Below, in pieces: positions 22,995 through 35,900 of a DNA stretch of 64,000 nucleotides. A program made the position numbers and the translations under genes. Source of the stretch: Tanytarsus gracilentus (taxonomy: Eukaryota > Arthropoda > Insecta > Diptera > Chironomidae); contig JAXRKN010000045.1 in the NCBI GenBank assembly GCA_038502055.1, forward strand, positions 9,413,501 to 9,477,500. Reading direction: 5' to 3'. How positions within the stretch are numbered: position 1 is the first letter of the stretch; the number at the start of each line of letters is the position of its first letter. The notes below the pieces were generated by a model. It made no database searches. It saw only the letters and a list, made by a program, of their open reading frames with translations, and was not told the DNA's origin.

Positions 22995-23262
22995 ACGTTT
23001 TGTGAGGAATGTCAATCATGGCCGGCCAGGAGTGCCACTAATGTCCATTTTTCAGAACTATGACTTCATGTATGTCGTTGAACTCGTCATTGGATCAGAA
23101 ATCGATTGACATTGACGATTTTTGAGGAATGTCGATCATGACCGGCCAGGAGTGCCACTAATGTCCATTTTTCAGAACTATGGCTTCATGTATGTCGTTG
23201 AACTCGCGATTGGACCGGGAATCGAATGGCGTTGATGATTTTTGATGAGGAATGTCCATCAT
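22995..23262. repeat. Tandem duplication of a ~120 bp unit
   Basis: Two copies share GAGGAATGTCGATCATGACC, GGCCAGGAGTGCCACTAATG, TCCATTTTTCAGAACTATGG and CTTCATGTATGTCGTTGAAC, with a few differences. The start of a third copy follows near 23247. Confidence 0.85.
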
Positions 23263-23282
23263 GGTTAACCCAAATTTTTATA

Positions 23283-23299
23283 AGAGCTCCGCTCTCTTT
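23283..23299. repeat. 17 bp repeated motif AGAGCTCCGCTCTCTTT
   Basis: Identical 17-mer at 21334-21350 and 23283-23299, with an inverted partial copy (AGCGGAGCTCT) at 23393-23403 and a related palindromic stretch near 54060-54095. They could mark ends of an older mobile element, into which the hAT-like element and tandem repeats fall. Assignment is tentative. Confidence 0.45.
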
Positions 23300-23795
23300 A
23301 TACTTTAGATTGAATTTTTTTATTTTTTAATAAGTAACAACGTATATTTGTGGTCTGCGCGCAAAATGTGACCTACAAGAAAAAAAATTAAAAGCGGAGC
23401 TCTCACGGAAAAGGCGAATGCCTTTTGCAAGTGAACAGTGCAACTGAGAACACTGCGTACCGGGCAACCCACTTGTTTTTTTTGATATTTAGTCGATTAA
23501 GGAACTTTTTTTAATTATTAAAAAAACTCTAACGTCTTTTTAAAACAACTTTAGCATGGATGAAAAATTATAGCATAATTCTGACTCAGAAAGTTGAGGC
23601 GAAAATTTGCATTTTATAAATCAACAAATTCCAATCGTAAAATTTTCACATTTAAAAAAAAGTTTAGCGACATTAAATTTTGCGAAATTAATGCTGATTT
23701 TTCGTTTCGTCTAATTTAAAAGGTAAATTAGCATACACGCGGACTAAAAAGTAATCACAACCCAAATGAAATCTCTTTTGCTCCTCAATTTCTTT
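23300..23795. other. Intergenic, end of repeat-rich zone
   Basis: No gene. A GC-richer block at 23360-23480 (GGCGAATGCC, CGTACCGGGCAACCCAC) is probably mobile-element sequence, followed by AT-rich DNA up to the 3' end of the acyltransferase gene. Confidence 0.4.
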
Positions 23796-26700
23796 CTATT
23801 TCAAAATCACAAATCTTACAATTTTTTCTAAAACATTTTCTATTCCAGTTTTTGTATTATAAAGCGAGGTTAACGACACGATTCGTACGCCACTTTGACT
23901 ATCAAACTCTAAAACAGCCCATTTTTCTAGCATCTTTAAGCAGTTCTTTATCGTGTCCGTTGATATCGCTTCTCCATATGTGATCGCACCATCATTAAAC
24001 TGATCGACTAAACTATTCAAACATAACTTTATAAAGTCACTCTCGAGCATTTGCGTCTTCTCATGGAGTGTCCTAAGACATTCAATTGTTGACAAGTAGG
24101 TGACATTGAGGGGTGCCAGCGTCGATAGGAGTGTCTTTGATTTTTCAGTATTTAATGCAAACTCATCATTGACCGTTACAATTACGTCTAATTCGCAGAG
24201 GCACTTGAGGACATGCTCCACTTGATCGTGCATGTCCTGACATGGCTTACAAAATATGAATTCATATCGAAGTACATCACAATAGAGCATCGTGACATCA
24301 ATTATGTCGTTCAGTGTTAAATAAGGACAATTTTCATTTATTGTTCCCGCCATTGCGGTGCAAATTGCTGCATCGAGTGCAATATGCGGCACAAACGTAC
24401 TTGAATAGTAGAAAGTTTCAACGACATTCGGTACGGTGAGGATGGGCACAATGAACGTTTCGCCGTTTGCCTGCACACTCTTTTCCACCATGTCATCGCC
24501 GAGGAGCTCAACAGCTCTCATTATTACACTCTCGGTGTCACTTTCAAAGCCAAAATCACGTTTTTTGGATAATTGTTCTCGTAGTTCGGTAAGCGATTTC
24601 GATAAATCTCTAAGTGATGCTCCATTGCGATGCTTATTGAGGAGAAGATAAGCGAGTACATTTGTCGACATAATTGACATCGCTGCACAGCTATCGTACA
24701 CGACATGACGTGCAATGTCGTCGACTAGAACTCGATGCTTGTCACTAACTTCAATGCCATACGCTGAATTTATTGATTGACGCGACATCAATCGTCGATT
24801 CAGTGGAATTGGTCTCGGAACTGATGTTCGACGCTCTTTAAACGAACCGATAAGTTCTTTAAGTGAAAAGGGCTCATTGAAGTCAATTCTCATGAGACCA
24901 TATTTTGCGTTTAGAATTTTCCATATCGACGTGATTGCCTTTCGAAATGACTCTTTTCTCTTTGGCGTTCCAAGCTGCTCGCGAACGAAATTGCCATCGA
25001 CAAGTTTCTCATAATTAACCGACACAGGAACGAGAAGGGCATCTCCAATTAAACCCTCGACATAGGCGTCAACAATCACTGAGAGAATTCCACCCTAGAT
25101 AAAAAATAAAATGGGTTAAAATATTGCTCAATAAAATTCTGTAAATGGATAGAAATCTTTCTTAAATTTTAAATTATTCATAAAATTTGAATAATTTTGC
25201 TATGATACCAAGAGAGTTCGTCGATCTCTTTCGCCAAAAATGAGAAACTTGAGATTTTTTTATGGTCCATGTGAGCACATTGGAAAATATTTGTTTTCTA
25301 TTTCTATCCAGTGTTCACTAATTTATGAATTTTTGAATGTGCGCACATGGTTCATAATAGTTTTTGACTAAAATATTTTTAACGAATAGAAAATAGAAAA
25401 GAAGGCAATAAAAAAACTCTATGTAAAATTTAAATATCGTGAACTTGAAAAAAAATTATTCTTTTGTGGGTTTGATAACCTTGAGGAGAAATTTTCTGTA
25501 TAGGTAAAAAATGATTTTTTGACGAAAGATTTTTCAAATTAATGAACTAAAATTAGTAATTTTAAATTACCTTAGGTATTCCAGGCTTTCCCGTTCTCGT
25601 TCTTCCGCCCTCAATAAAAAATTCAATATGATGGCCAGACCTCAAACTTTCTTGAAGGTACGACTGCAAAAGTCCACGATAAATATAATCCTTTTTGCCA
25701 TCAGTGCCGTCAATTTTTCTTTTTATATAAATCGCTCCGAGTCCTCTCAGAAGGTAACTAAAGAATTATTGGAAAAATTATAATAAAAAAAAAGAGATTC
25801 ATTGAAGTTTCGATGGCACTCACCCAAAGACGGGAATATTAAGATTATCGCCGGCAATGACTTGAGGCGCTTGCAGGTCATAATTGCACAAGATAAATGT
25901 AACGAGAATGTAATCCAAATGACTTCGATGCACGGGAAGATAAATTAATGGTGTATTTGGCATTTTCTTTCGTGCCATTTTGAGCATTTCAATTTGTGCG
26001 GGATGAGCAGCGACGCCGGATAGAAACCATGGCAGAAGCTTATAAAGCACGTACGACGTTAGTCTAAGGAGGTTATCCGATAATGTGCATCGCATTGCGA
26101 GAAGCAATTTGTGAGCTTTCCGCTTGTACTTTGCAAGCATTTGCTCATAATAAAAGTCTTCGAGCTCGAAAGGTACATCGCTCTCACGGACAGCGTCCTT
26201 TGCCACTCGTTCAATTTCATATTGAACTCGCTTTGAGGCCAGCACTTGATCAAAAATCAGTTTAAAGTCATATTTTTTTAGTCGAAAGCATTGTGCTAAA
26301 TGCGGAAAATACGTTCCCCAATCGGACCGATGGTTTGTCGATGCGTGCTGAGTGACTTTCAATATATCAACGGCAGCCTGCTCTCGATGTAGTGGATTGA
26401 GTTGTGGCTCCTGTAATTGTTAATTAAAATTAGTTTTTTATGAGCTTTTTTTGTGAAATGATACAGAGAAAAAAATTTCAAATTTATCAAAAAGTTTGAT
26501 GAGATTTTAAGTAATTATTGAACACGTGATCACAAAAATTTAGTAATAAAATTTTATCATTGATAATTTTTTTAAAATTAAAAACAATTTTTATTTAATT
26601 AAATTTGAAGTGATGTTTTTTAAAAAAAAATTTCGAAATGCAATTTTCAATAATGAAATGATGACTGAAGTCATACGATGATTTTCAAAACTCTAACGAA

Positions 26701-29422
26701 CCCATCCACAAACTCTTACTGACACCTGAGGGTTGACATGTGAACACATCGTGATGTTTTAATAAATGAAAGACTGAACAGAGAAAAACTCTCATGTAGA
26801 TCCGAAATTCATCAATAATTTACGCACGGAAGGAGTTTTGTGAGGCAAATGTAACTACACATGTGTTCACACCTAAATGAAATATTGAATAAAGTTTGAA
26901 TAAAAAAAAGTCCTTCCACATTCATAATCTCGACATATCACATATCGTTTGTCGACGACTGTGAATGAGCACTCAATTTTCTTTTGTTATTCACATCACA
27001 ATGCTTACACGCACACCTATCGAATATGTATGAGCGCATGCAAAAAAAGAGAGGAGAGAACTTGTCGAAAGGAAAGTGAACATGGGTCAAAGATAAGAAC
27101 GAGGAAATTTAGATAAATCTTGTAGGTTTGGAAGAACAACTCACCCGATTCAAGTTCTTGGAGCAATCTTGACAAATGAGTCCATCCATCGGTAAAATTG
27201 ATGATTCAACGCCACCGTTGCATGTCTAGTGAAAATAGATATATTTTTTTTATGGTCACGTAAGTGAAATTAATTAATTAATTAATTACAGTGCTTTGAT
27301 CATCATCCTTGAGTGCTGTCTTTATTACAGATTTGTGCTGTAAATAATTTTCATTTCGCTGTTTTGTCGGCGTTAGGTGTTGGTCCTTGATTAAATTACC
27401 ATTCTCAGTCACAAGATATGAATATGCATCGTGAAAGCGAGTAGTCACAATGTCTATCATCGTGCCAGTGCTAAATTGAAAATATAAAAAAATCAACCTT
27501 TAGATCGAAAATAAGAAATTTGCAATTTGACGCACGTAATGATTATAATTTTAAGGTCTATGTCAATGACTCATTGATATTCGCATGTCTGCACACATGC
27601 TTAAGCGAGAATAAAGCGTGAAGAAATTAAAAAGTTTAAGCGGCTTTTATTGACGATTTTTTAATTAGTACTAATTTAGTTTGACTTATGATGACTTAGA
27701 ATTAAAAATCTATTTAAAACTAATTAAAAAATATTCATAAGAACCGAACTTTCTAGCATCATTTTTAAAAATATTTACTTTGTTTTTTTGAAACCAAGAA
27801 TTTTAATTCAAAAATTAATTCCCGACTTGTTATGGCAACACAAATATTTTTATCGTGAACTCGATTAAAAAAAGTTTGACGGAAAACAACAAACAGAGAG
27901 AGCTTTTAAGAACAGGTCAACCGAAAGGCTTAAATAAATTAATTTATTATGACGTCACGTGCTTAGTGTGTATTTAAGTGCAAGTTGATAAGAAATGACT
28001 TTTCGAATTGATTAAAAAAATAAGCTGCATTCGTGACGTAAAAATGCCACCAGCAAAAGCAATTCAAAAGTGAGATAGCAACTGATAAAGTTCAACTGTC
28101 GAGATAATATTTTTAATCATCATTTGAAACGTTTTCACAAAAATCTTATCGATTTATTTATTATGTGATATCAGTCCACCTGGATAAAATACATTGTAAC
28201 AATGTCAGCCTTTGTGTCAGCAACGTAATTAAAATTCGGTATCGCGATAATCTCTTTCCTTTGTTGTCAAGCAAACAAAAAATTAAATTAAAGTTCTATC
28301 GCTATCTTATGATCGAGATTTAAAACTAAAGGTGTTTTTCTTGAGCTTTTTATCAGAATGGACCTTAGCCGGTTGATCGATCGACGTTTGCTGATTACAT
28401 CCATGAGATAACATACTTTGTAAGTTCAAGGATTTTTATGAACGATAAAAAGTATATGCAATGGTTAAAAATTCATACACGAGCAACTGAAGGTTTTCTG
28501 GCGATTTTTGAACTTGATATTTTTCTATTTTTTACAATGAACCAAATTTAAGTGAATCTCAGTTCAATGTTGCACCAAACAAAAGTTTTCTGATCGACTA
28601 ATCTAAATTTAAAATGTTCATGAGTAATTCGGCTGATGCCGGTCGACAGCATTGAACTTTGAGTGTACATACGAAATGATCATACGATTCGAGAATTTCT
28701 TTCGAGAGGAAATAATAAGAAGGAGTCGCGTGCGGTGATAACCTGAATGGCAGATTCTATTGCAATTTTCCGCTTGTTAGATTTAAAGTCACGTTTTTAA
28801 GAGGTTTCAATAAAATTCGTCTGAATTGAAAATTCTTTTTATTAAAATTCGAGAGATAAGAATTAAGAAGAGTATAAAGGTCTTTGAAGTAGTGCACGAC
28901 TATTTCCTCATTTAAGCTCAATAAAAAAATTGAATTTAAACTTTTTTCAATTCGCTAAATTCTTTTTATGTTTTTGAAGTTTAATTAATAAAAAGTTATA
29001 AGCAAACAAATTAAAACGTCACGATTAACTTCCAAAGTTAAAAACAACGCGTTTCCCCAAAAAAAAAATTCCACTTCTCTTAAAATTTTTCTCTATTTAC
29101 GAATTGCCATCAAAATCGAGGCGATATTATTGTTTTTCATAGTCAAGCTGTGCGACGAGTATAGAAACAATGACACTCGAAGATAGTGTGCGAGGAAATA
29201 AAGGGCAAAAAATCACTCGATTGGAAAATTTAATGCATAATGTGCACTTGATGCAAATAAAGTTGATCGGAGATCTTGATTAAAAATATTTTTAAGACGT
29301 AATTTATGTGGTCATTGTCATTAGGTAGGAAAATTTTAATTTTCAATTTCAACTCACCGGTTTTTGCCAATAAAATATGCAAAAATGCACATAAATATGA
29401 GCAGTTCGAGAATCCCCAACAT
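23796..29422 (-). CDS. mino: Glycerol-3-phosphate acyltransferase, mitochondrial GPAT1/minotaur type
   Basis: Acylates glycerol-3-phosphate to lysophosphatidate, the first step of glycerolipid synthesis, on mitochondrial outer or ER membrane. Six exons: 29358-29422, 27290-27470, 27145-27225, 25824-26410, 25571-25757 and 23796-25094. Phases agree and total 799 residues. The acyltransferase motifs appear in order: VHRSHLDYIL (H-X4-D), LRGLGAIYIKRKIDG, FFIEGGRTRTGK and LVPVSVNYEKLVDG. The following VREQLGTPKRKES and RIDFNEPFSLKEL match GPAT1 rather than the peroxisomal DHAPAT. Exon 1 encodes a hydrophobic N-terminus (MLGILELLIFMCIFAYFIGKN) and is separated by a 1.9 kb intron; it is accepted because its donor and phase fit exon 2 exactly. 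Other promoters or starts may exist. No break is seen. Confidence 0.92.
27950..27961. promoter_or_regulatory. Overlapping CRE and E-box in acyltransferase intron 1
   Basis: TGACGTCACGTG contains a full palindromic cAMP response element (TGACGTCA) overlapping a CACGTG E-box. It lies 480 bases downstream (in transcription sense upstream) of exon 2. Role is inferred only from the motif. Confidence 0.4.
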
Positions 29423-31302
29423 TTTTCAAAGCTTTCTTTCACAACAAAATAATTTAAGAAAACTTTTTTTCTCTAAAGCCACTCGTGAGATCTCACGTTC
29501 TAAGTTTTCTTTCTTATTTCATTCACTTCTTGCCAACTTTTTTTTATCGAGTTTCTTCACTTCTCACCCTCGCTTCGAGCTTTTCAATTTTTTTTCTTTT
29601 GTTTCACACTAGATTTATTTTGTTTTTTTTAAACGACTTCTTTGCTCGGTAATCAATGAAGAAATGAAGTTAATTTGCGCCTTGCTCTCCTCATTTCTTT
29701 ATTTTTTTGCGCGTCGTCATTAAATTTTACTCACAATTGTTCGCCTTTTTACTCTCTCGGCTACTTAATCGCAATTGTGTGTAGGTAGTTGCGAGAAAAA
29801 CGGTCAAATGTGTTGCTTGATGTACGACGAGAATTGAGTCTAGACTTTTCGTATGCTAAGAGCTTGTAGTTGGGTAATTGATCTCTATAACACTTCTTTT
29901 AGTGATAAAGAAAACAGGAAAGGCTTTGAGTTTTGTCATTAGAGAGAATTCAATGAAATTATTTTATTTCTATGGAACTTTTTTAATATTTTTTCTTTTA
30001 CAAAAACTGACATGAAGTTCTACATTTCCTACAAATTTTTCGTGCTCAAAAATGGGTTTAAAATGAGAGAAAATTTGAAAAATAAAAGTGATAAGGGAAC
30101 AAGTGTGATAGTTCAATTTTAAGTTTAAAAAAATTTCCAACCACGCAAAAAAGTTTAAAAACACTTCAAGGGATGAAAACTTTTAAGGACTTAAAAATAT
30201 TGCAAATTTTAAATATCATTTAAAAAAAATTTAATAAATTCTCCACTTTATGAAAAGCAAAACATCCGATGTAAAATTCTAATTTAAATGCTTCAATTTT
30301 TTCATTCATAAAAAAAATTCTTCTTCTTCTTTTCGATCATCTGATTTTTTACTCTCTCAAGTACGCTCGTTTTTCTCGCTTACTCTCTCAAAGTTTGAAG
30401 TTTACTTTTCTCTTTTGAGTGGAAATTGCATTTTCGAGAGAGTCGCAAATATTGCACAGGTTCGAAGGCACTTGAGAAACAAAATTTGAATCACTTTCAT
30501 TTTTATTTTTGTGAGTGACACATGAATATTTTTGATTAAAATTTTAATTTAAATTTTTTTATGAAGTTAGAAAATCGCAAAAACTTGAATCATCAGTTTT
30601 GGTTAACCTTGAAAACTAAAAAGTACTCAAAACGCACCGAAAGCAGAAATGAGAGTCGAAAAATTGGAGATGTATGTGAAGCCACGTGTGATAGTGTTTG
30701 GATTATGTAATTTATCGAGTTTATAAAACTTTAATAGTTTTATCTTAAATTATGGAGACAATCGACTTAAAATATCTTCATAGAAAATCTTTTTTAAGAA
30801 CTTTTCTTCACTCTTTATTTAACTTTTTTCAACCATTTTTTCGCTTACGTCAATTTATCAGCAATAAAAAAATAAACTAATTTAAATTTTTTCACTTGAA
30901 TTTAGAATGATTTTCACTAAAATTTGACTATTTTTATTATCAGTTAATGTTTAATTTACATTTTCATGCCTAAATATTAAAATTCACCTTTTATGAACCT
31001 CAAAAAATATTTTTCCGATTTTTTTTCTCTTTCCCGATATGAACTTTTTGCCGACTAGATAGATTAAAAAATATTTTTCGCTCTCACACTCTCGCGTGAA
31101 CATTTTTGAGTTTTTTCTTGACGCTCTTGGTTTTTGCGATTTTTTTTAAACAAAGTTTACTGAGAATTTTTTTAAACCTTTTAAAATTAAATTAAATTTT
31201 TAAAACTAGAGCAAAAGCACACTAAAATTAGTTAGTTTCACAATTATTAAATTTATTTTCTTTTAAATTTTTTAAGTTCCCAAAAAAATCATTTAATTAA
31301 AA
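29423..31302. other. Upstream region of the acyltransferase, no gene seen
   Basis: AT-rich spacer of 1.9 kb likely containing the acyltransferase promoter. Frames at 29364-29612 (+) and 29970-30164 (-) are low complexity and were not accepted. Confidence 0.5.
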
Positions 31303-32396
31303 TTAATCTTCCGTGTCAGGTGCTGGCTGTAAATCTTTGACAATAGCATCGATCCATCCATAGTTTCCGGCGACCATTGGATTACCAGGGATGAATTCAC
31401 AGAATGTGACTTGACCTCCTAAGCAGCCAGCGTTCTTACGGACATTCGGTGAGCCAGTTAGAACGCAAAAAACTTCTTGCTTTGGATCGGTTAAAATTTT
31501 TCCTTTAGCATCAACCTTATAGGCGTAAACGGGACCGCCATAATCACCGACGCAAACGTTGTTCTCTTTATCGTCCCATTGAAGGCAGAGTTGACTTGTA
31601 GGTTTTGTTAAAGGTTCGTCATCCGTTGGCGATTCTTTGCAATCATCTGCGAGTTTGATATTAACTTCAGTGCAAGTGACTCCCTTCGATCTTTGTCCAA
31701 GATTATTAATGACACCAACACCACATGTACGATATTTCCAGCCATCGGTTGTTTTGTGCATCGCTGCCCAATCGTCATAAGTGGCAAATGTTGAAAGCAC
31801 AACAGCTTTCTGCATTGGACTCTCTTTAAAATAATTTAAAAGTAAATTTTTATAAATTTTATCATTCATTAATTTTTCTTACTTCCTTCAACAATTGCAA
31901 GTTCCGCTGCTAATTTGATAACAGCAACGTTGCTTCCTACAATATCCTTGAAATCGGGGATGCCATCGTTTTCATAAATAGGCAGATACTCCAATCCGTT
32001 CATTCCATCGGGAACAAAAAATTTCTCTACCTTTTGCACGGCAGCTTTGCCACTCGCAGAAGCAATTGTAACAGTGACGTTTGCGGCATCTCCTTCGGAG
32101 CAATCTACAACGCATCGAGCTGCTGTCACGACATACTGCTTGTCCCAAATAAAGCATCCACATGACTGTTGCTTCTGGTAGAATTGAACTGAGATGTAGC
32201 AAAATTCAGGATATTCACCCTTCTTTGCTGCGATTCCTGCTGCAATTTTTTGATCGGTTTCGACGCGAGTATTTAATAATTGCTGTTCTTTCAAATATTC
32301 CTCATAGGTGTCGAGCGTCACTTGACCGGGTTCAATGTAGTAAGGTGTGCTTAAAACTGAAGCGACGAGCGCTGACAAAATGATCAAAAACTTCAT
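31303..32396 (-). CDS. Secreted trypsin-fold pseudoprotease, copy 4 (R/N/Y triad)
   Basis: Two exons (about 31882-32396 and 31303-31825) separated by a ~57 nt intron after LAIVEGS. The signal peptide is MKFLIILSALVASVLS. A longer propeptide with EEYLKEQQLLNTRVETDQ leads to K-IAAG, in the place of the R-IVGG activation site. The catalytic His is Arg (TAARC), the Asp is Asn (GSNVAVIKL), the Ser is Tyr (VCVGDYGGPV) and pocket position 189 is Asn, as in copies 1 and 3. It retains the later GSPNVRKNAGC segment and ends with an acidic tail (PAPDTED). It lacks two introns found in copies 2 and 3. It is about 10 kb from the other three with the acyltransferase gene in between, and is the most divergent copy. 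The frame is intact. Confidence 0.9.
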
Positions 32397-32422
32397 GACT
32401 TTATGACAGCGGTCAACAAGAG

Positions 32423-32457
32423 ACTGACTAGTTTATCCATAATTACGTGCTTTTATA
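32423..32457 (-). promoter_or_regulatory. TATA box and TCAGT initiator of pseudoprotease copy 4
   Basis: TATAAAA at 32451-32457 (minus strand) and the insect initiator TCAGT at 32423-32427, about 28 bases apart and just upstream of the ATG at 32396. This is a textbook arthropod core promoter, implying a very short leader. Confidence 0.7.
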
Positions 32458-32974
32458 TTTTCCACACAGATTTTTAGCAAAGTCAGTTCATTAAACTTTA
32501 TCAATTATCATAGAACAAGAATTTATAGCTATTTTCTTTCATCTTATTTGTTTTTGTGAATTTTTAACAAGTTAAACGTGATGTCTTTAAACGATTTTGG
32601 GAACGAAAAAAATTTTTTTTTAAAATAAGTGTCCAATCTTCTGTAATATGCAAATTTTGAATCTAAAAAACTTTTAAGGTGATTAACTTATGATCAACTT
32701 AAAAATATACATAAAAACGAAAATAGTTGAAAGAAAAAGCCAAAAATTTTGGGTTTATGATAATTGATAAAGTTTAATGAACCTTTTTATTAAAGTTCGT
32801 AATTATTTCGAGGAAAAGTATAAAACGAGATTCCAATATCTGAATAAAGTTTTCAAAATTTTTATTTCAATCTAATTCAGTGATTTTTTAAAAGTTTAAA
32901 ACAACATAAATTCAATAATTTGTGAAACTAACTAATTTAAGGGTGATTTTGCTCTAGTTTTCTATTTTGTTCAT
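32458..32974. other. Intergenic, no gene seen
   Basis: AT-rich spacer between the copy 4 promoter and the 3' end of the PGAP1 gene. Nothing recognised. Confidence 0.5.
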
Positions 32975-35900
32975 TTATCTACTAAAAAATCCTCTTGCTG
33001 TCTTGAAACGATCATAACTTGTCTTCATACGATCAAAGAAATCTGTTGCGCTCGGCATCTCGTCGAGCACATTTTTTTGTTTTGGCGATAGAAACTGATG
33101 TAATGCAACGAGTACGAAAATTCCTGTTATTACATAAGTTAATCGATATATGGCATCTTGGCAATAGAGAACGGAGATCACCGCAATGATATACAAAAGA
33201 CTGCTCAAGAGCTTGTATCCAATTCTGTGAAATATTTGAGTTAATTCAAGTCAATTTAATTTAAATTTAGAATCTTACACTTTTCTTGGTGTGTTAAGTT
33301 GCCACAAGAACCCGAGAGCAATAAGGCAAACTGTTGCTGGAATTTTGAATGGATCAGGCGAAAGAATTTTCGAGTAGTTATAATTTTTCGCCCATGTTAT
33401 GCTGCTCGGAATTCCAAGAATTGTAATCACGATTAAGAGAAAGAAAAGGGGAAAATGAAAATTAAGTGAATCGAGTCCTTCCGTCAACGAATCATATTCA
33501 GCTCGAGTTGTTTGCTCCTTTTCCTGCTTGACCTTTTCTTCACGCTGCCTCGCCATGAGTTCATCGAGCATTTTTTCAACCTCTTCATTATTTTCCTCCT
33601 GGTCTAAATTCTCTTGTGAGCCTGATTTTTCAACTAATTTTGAGCTTTCTTCGTTATTGAGATCGTCTCTATTTTTTGATTCTTCACTTGAGTCTTGCTC
33701 ATCTTTTGGCTTTCGAATTCGCCCGAAAAGTTTCATCGCAATTAATTTAGCCGTTTTAAAAACGAATGTTTCGAGATAGTCTTCGTACATTTTTGACAGC
33801 TAAAAGAAATTTAAATTAACTTTTTTTAATTGTAAAAATTTTTGGTTACTCACTAAAATAAAATAGACGATGCAGGCAACAATCAATGCTACGCCACCGC
33901 AAGATGCGTAAACTAACGAAATAAGTAACGCCGCTACCGATGCTGGAAATTTCTCTATGATTGATACAACAGCGTCAGAAATTATAGGAATTGGTAGATG
34001 CACGACTTTAAAAAGAAGTTTATGTGCAATGCTGCCACAGAAGCTAACTCCAGTCCACATGAGAGCAGTAAATATCACTATTAGAGCGACCGCTGTTCCA
34101 TGAAGAACAACAGACACAGAAATTGATGTCGGCAGTGTCTCGGGTTTTGGTAAAATTTTCATCATCAAAATGAACTTGAAGAAAAGTCTCGATACTGTAA
34201 TGACGAAGAAAGGTGTGCACGTAGCGAGTGCCTTATGAAAGGCTCCACATCTAAACTTTTCGCCCTTGGGAGTGATTGATATTTGATGCTTAAGTGAGAG
34301 ACACAGAATTGCAACTAAATGTGCCAAAAGCCAATGTGAAAATTGCTGAACGACTTTAGCAACACTTTCACCCATCGATTGACGTACACTTATTGAATAG
34401 CGACAATCAGAGTCGAGGATAAGTTCCACAGAGATGGGATTTGCTGTCGTATTGTAATTTATTGGTCGTGATTTCGGCGTCCAAATAACCATTTTGTTAC
34501 CATTTTCAAACTCATTAAATCGACTGAAGCCACTCGACCAAGGCACACAAACTTTTGCGAGAGTTCGATGTTTCGAGCAGAATTTAGGCGTAACAATGAG
34601 CTCAAGCGATTCATGCGTCTCGTCTAAGCCGGTGATGTTGAGTTGATAATGAGATGATCCAAGGAGAGTATCATCGAGTAGTTTAACAGTACTGAAGGAG
34701 TACCACTTTGGCATGGCAACCATAATTTCCCTGTCCGATGGATTATGAATGTCGATGGTAAATTGAAAAGGCTCTCGAGTGGGCTTAAAGATCAGCAAAA
34801 TGTGTGTCCATTTTGGATTTTTAGCTTTTAAGTCGTGAAGATTAAGTGATGCCGTTACTCGATCGGGAAGTTCACTTGGAACTCTTGTGGTGTAGTTTGA
34901 AAGTGAAGTTGCGGCAGTGCAATAGCGCGAAACTCCATTCGAGTCTGATGCCTCACAGCCAAATATCCAATCTTCTGTCTCTTGATTAATTACATCAATT
35001 CTAACTGCACGATGCAGTGCATTGTCAATAAAACGAATCATTTGGATTCTCGTTCGATTAATTCCATTTTTGAATTTTTCAGTAAAAATTCTTCGATTAT
35101 CTTCGTACCAATCGGCGCTTACCGGTGACTCCATTTTCTTTTGAAGATCACGCTTGAAGCTTTCAATGCCTAAGAAATGTTGTTCGGCTTTCGCTAATCG
35201 AGTAGCTTTATCTTCAATGAAGCTCAGTCCTTTAGAGTTGACACCCTTGTACTTTGTGGGAGCAATGATGCTGTATAGAAAACGATTTACGACTAACACA
35301 AGTTGAAGGCACCAAACTACGCACAAATGATCACTTTCTACCCAAACCTTTGACATTTCCGTTGTCATTACGTGTAAATCCGAGTATTTTGAGTCGGTGA
35401 GACCAGATGAAACCATTAAATCCTTCTGACCACCACCAATTGTAATAATTAATTTGTCATCGAGTGGTTTTTGATTCTTAATTGCTTTTCTTCTCCTACA
35501 TCCAGTGCAAGAGTTATTGAGGTTGCTTGAAAATTGTCTATTCCTGCTCCAATATTGTTCGATTGAATCGTAAAAGCTGTTGATATCGAGATCCCAATTG
35601 AGCACCGGTTTGTCCATTGGCGATGCAAGCGTTATTACAGTATTAATTAATTTCGCAGTGTCGGGAGATGTCAGCAGTTTCTGAATCAACTTTCCTCCAA
35701 TTGAATGTCCAATAACCACAATATTCTTAGGCGGATGTGGAAGTCTCTCATACAATTTTAGGATGGCTCGAATCGCGCATTCAATGAATTGAGTTTGTTC
35801 CTCAAGAATGCCGCCAAACAGTGCCGAGTACTCCTCGTTGAGATCAACTGAATAATAGTCGAGATGATGAAACCAATCATTGTCGATGCCCTTACGCAGT

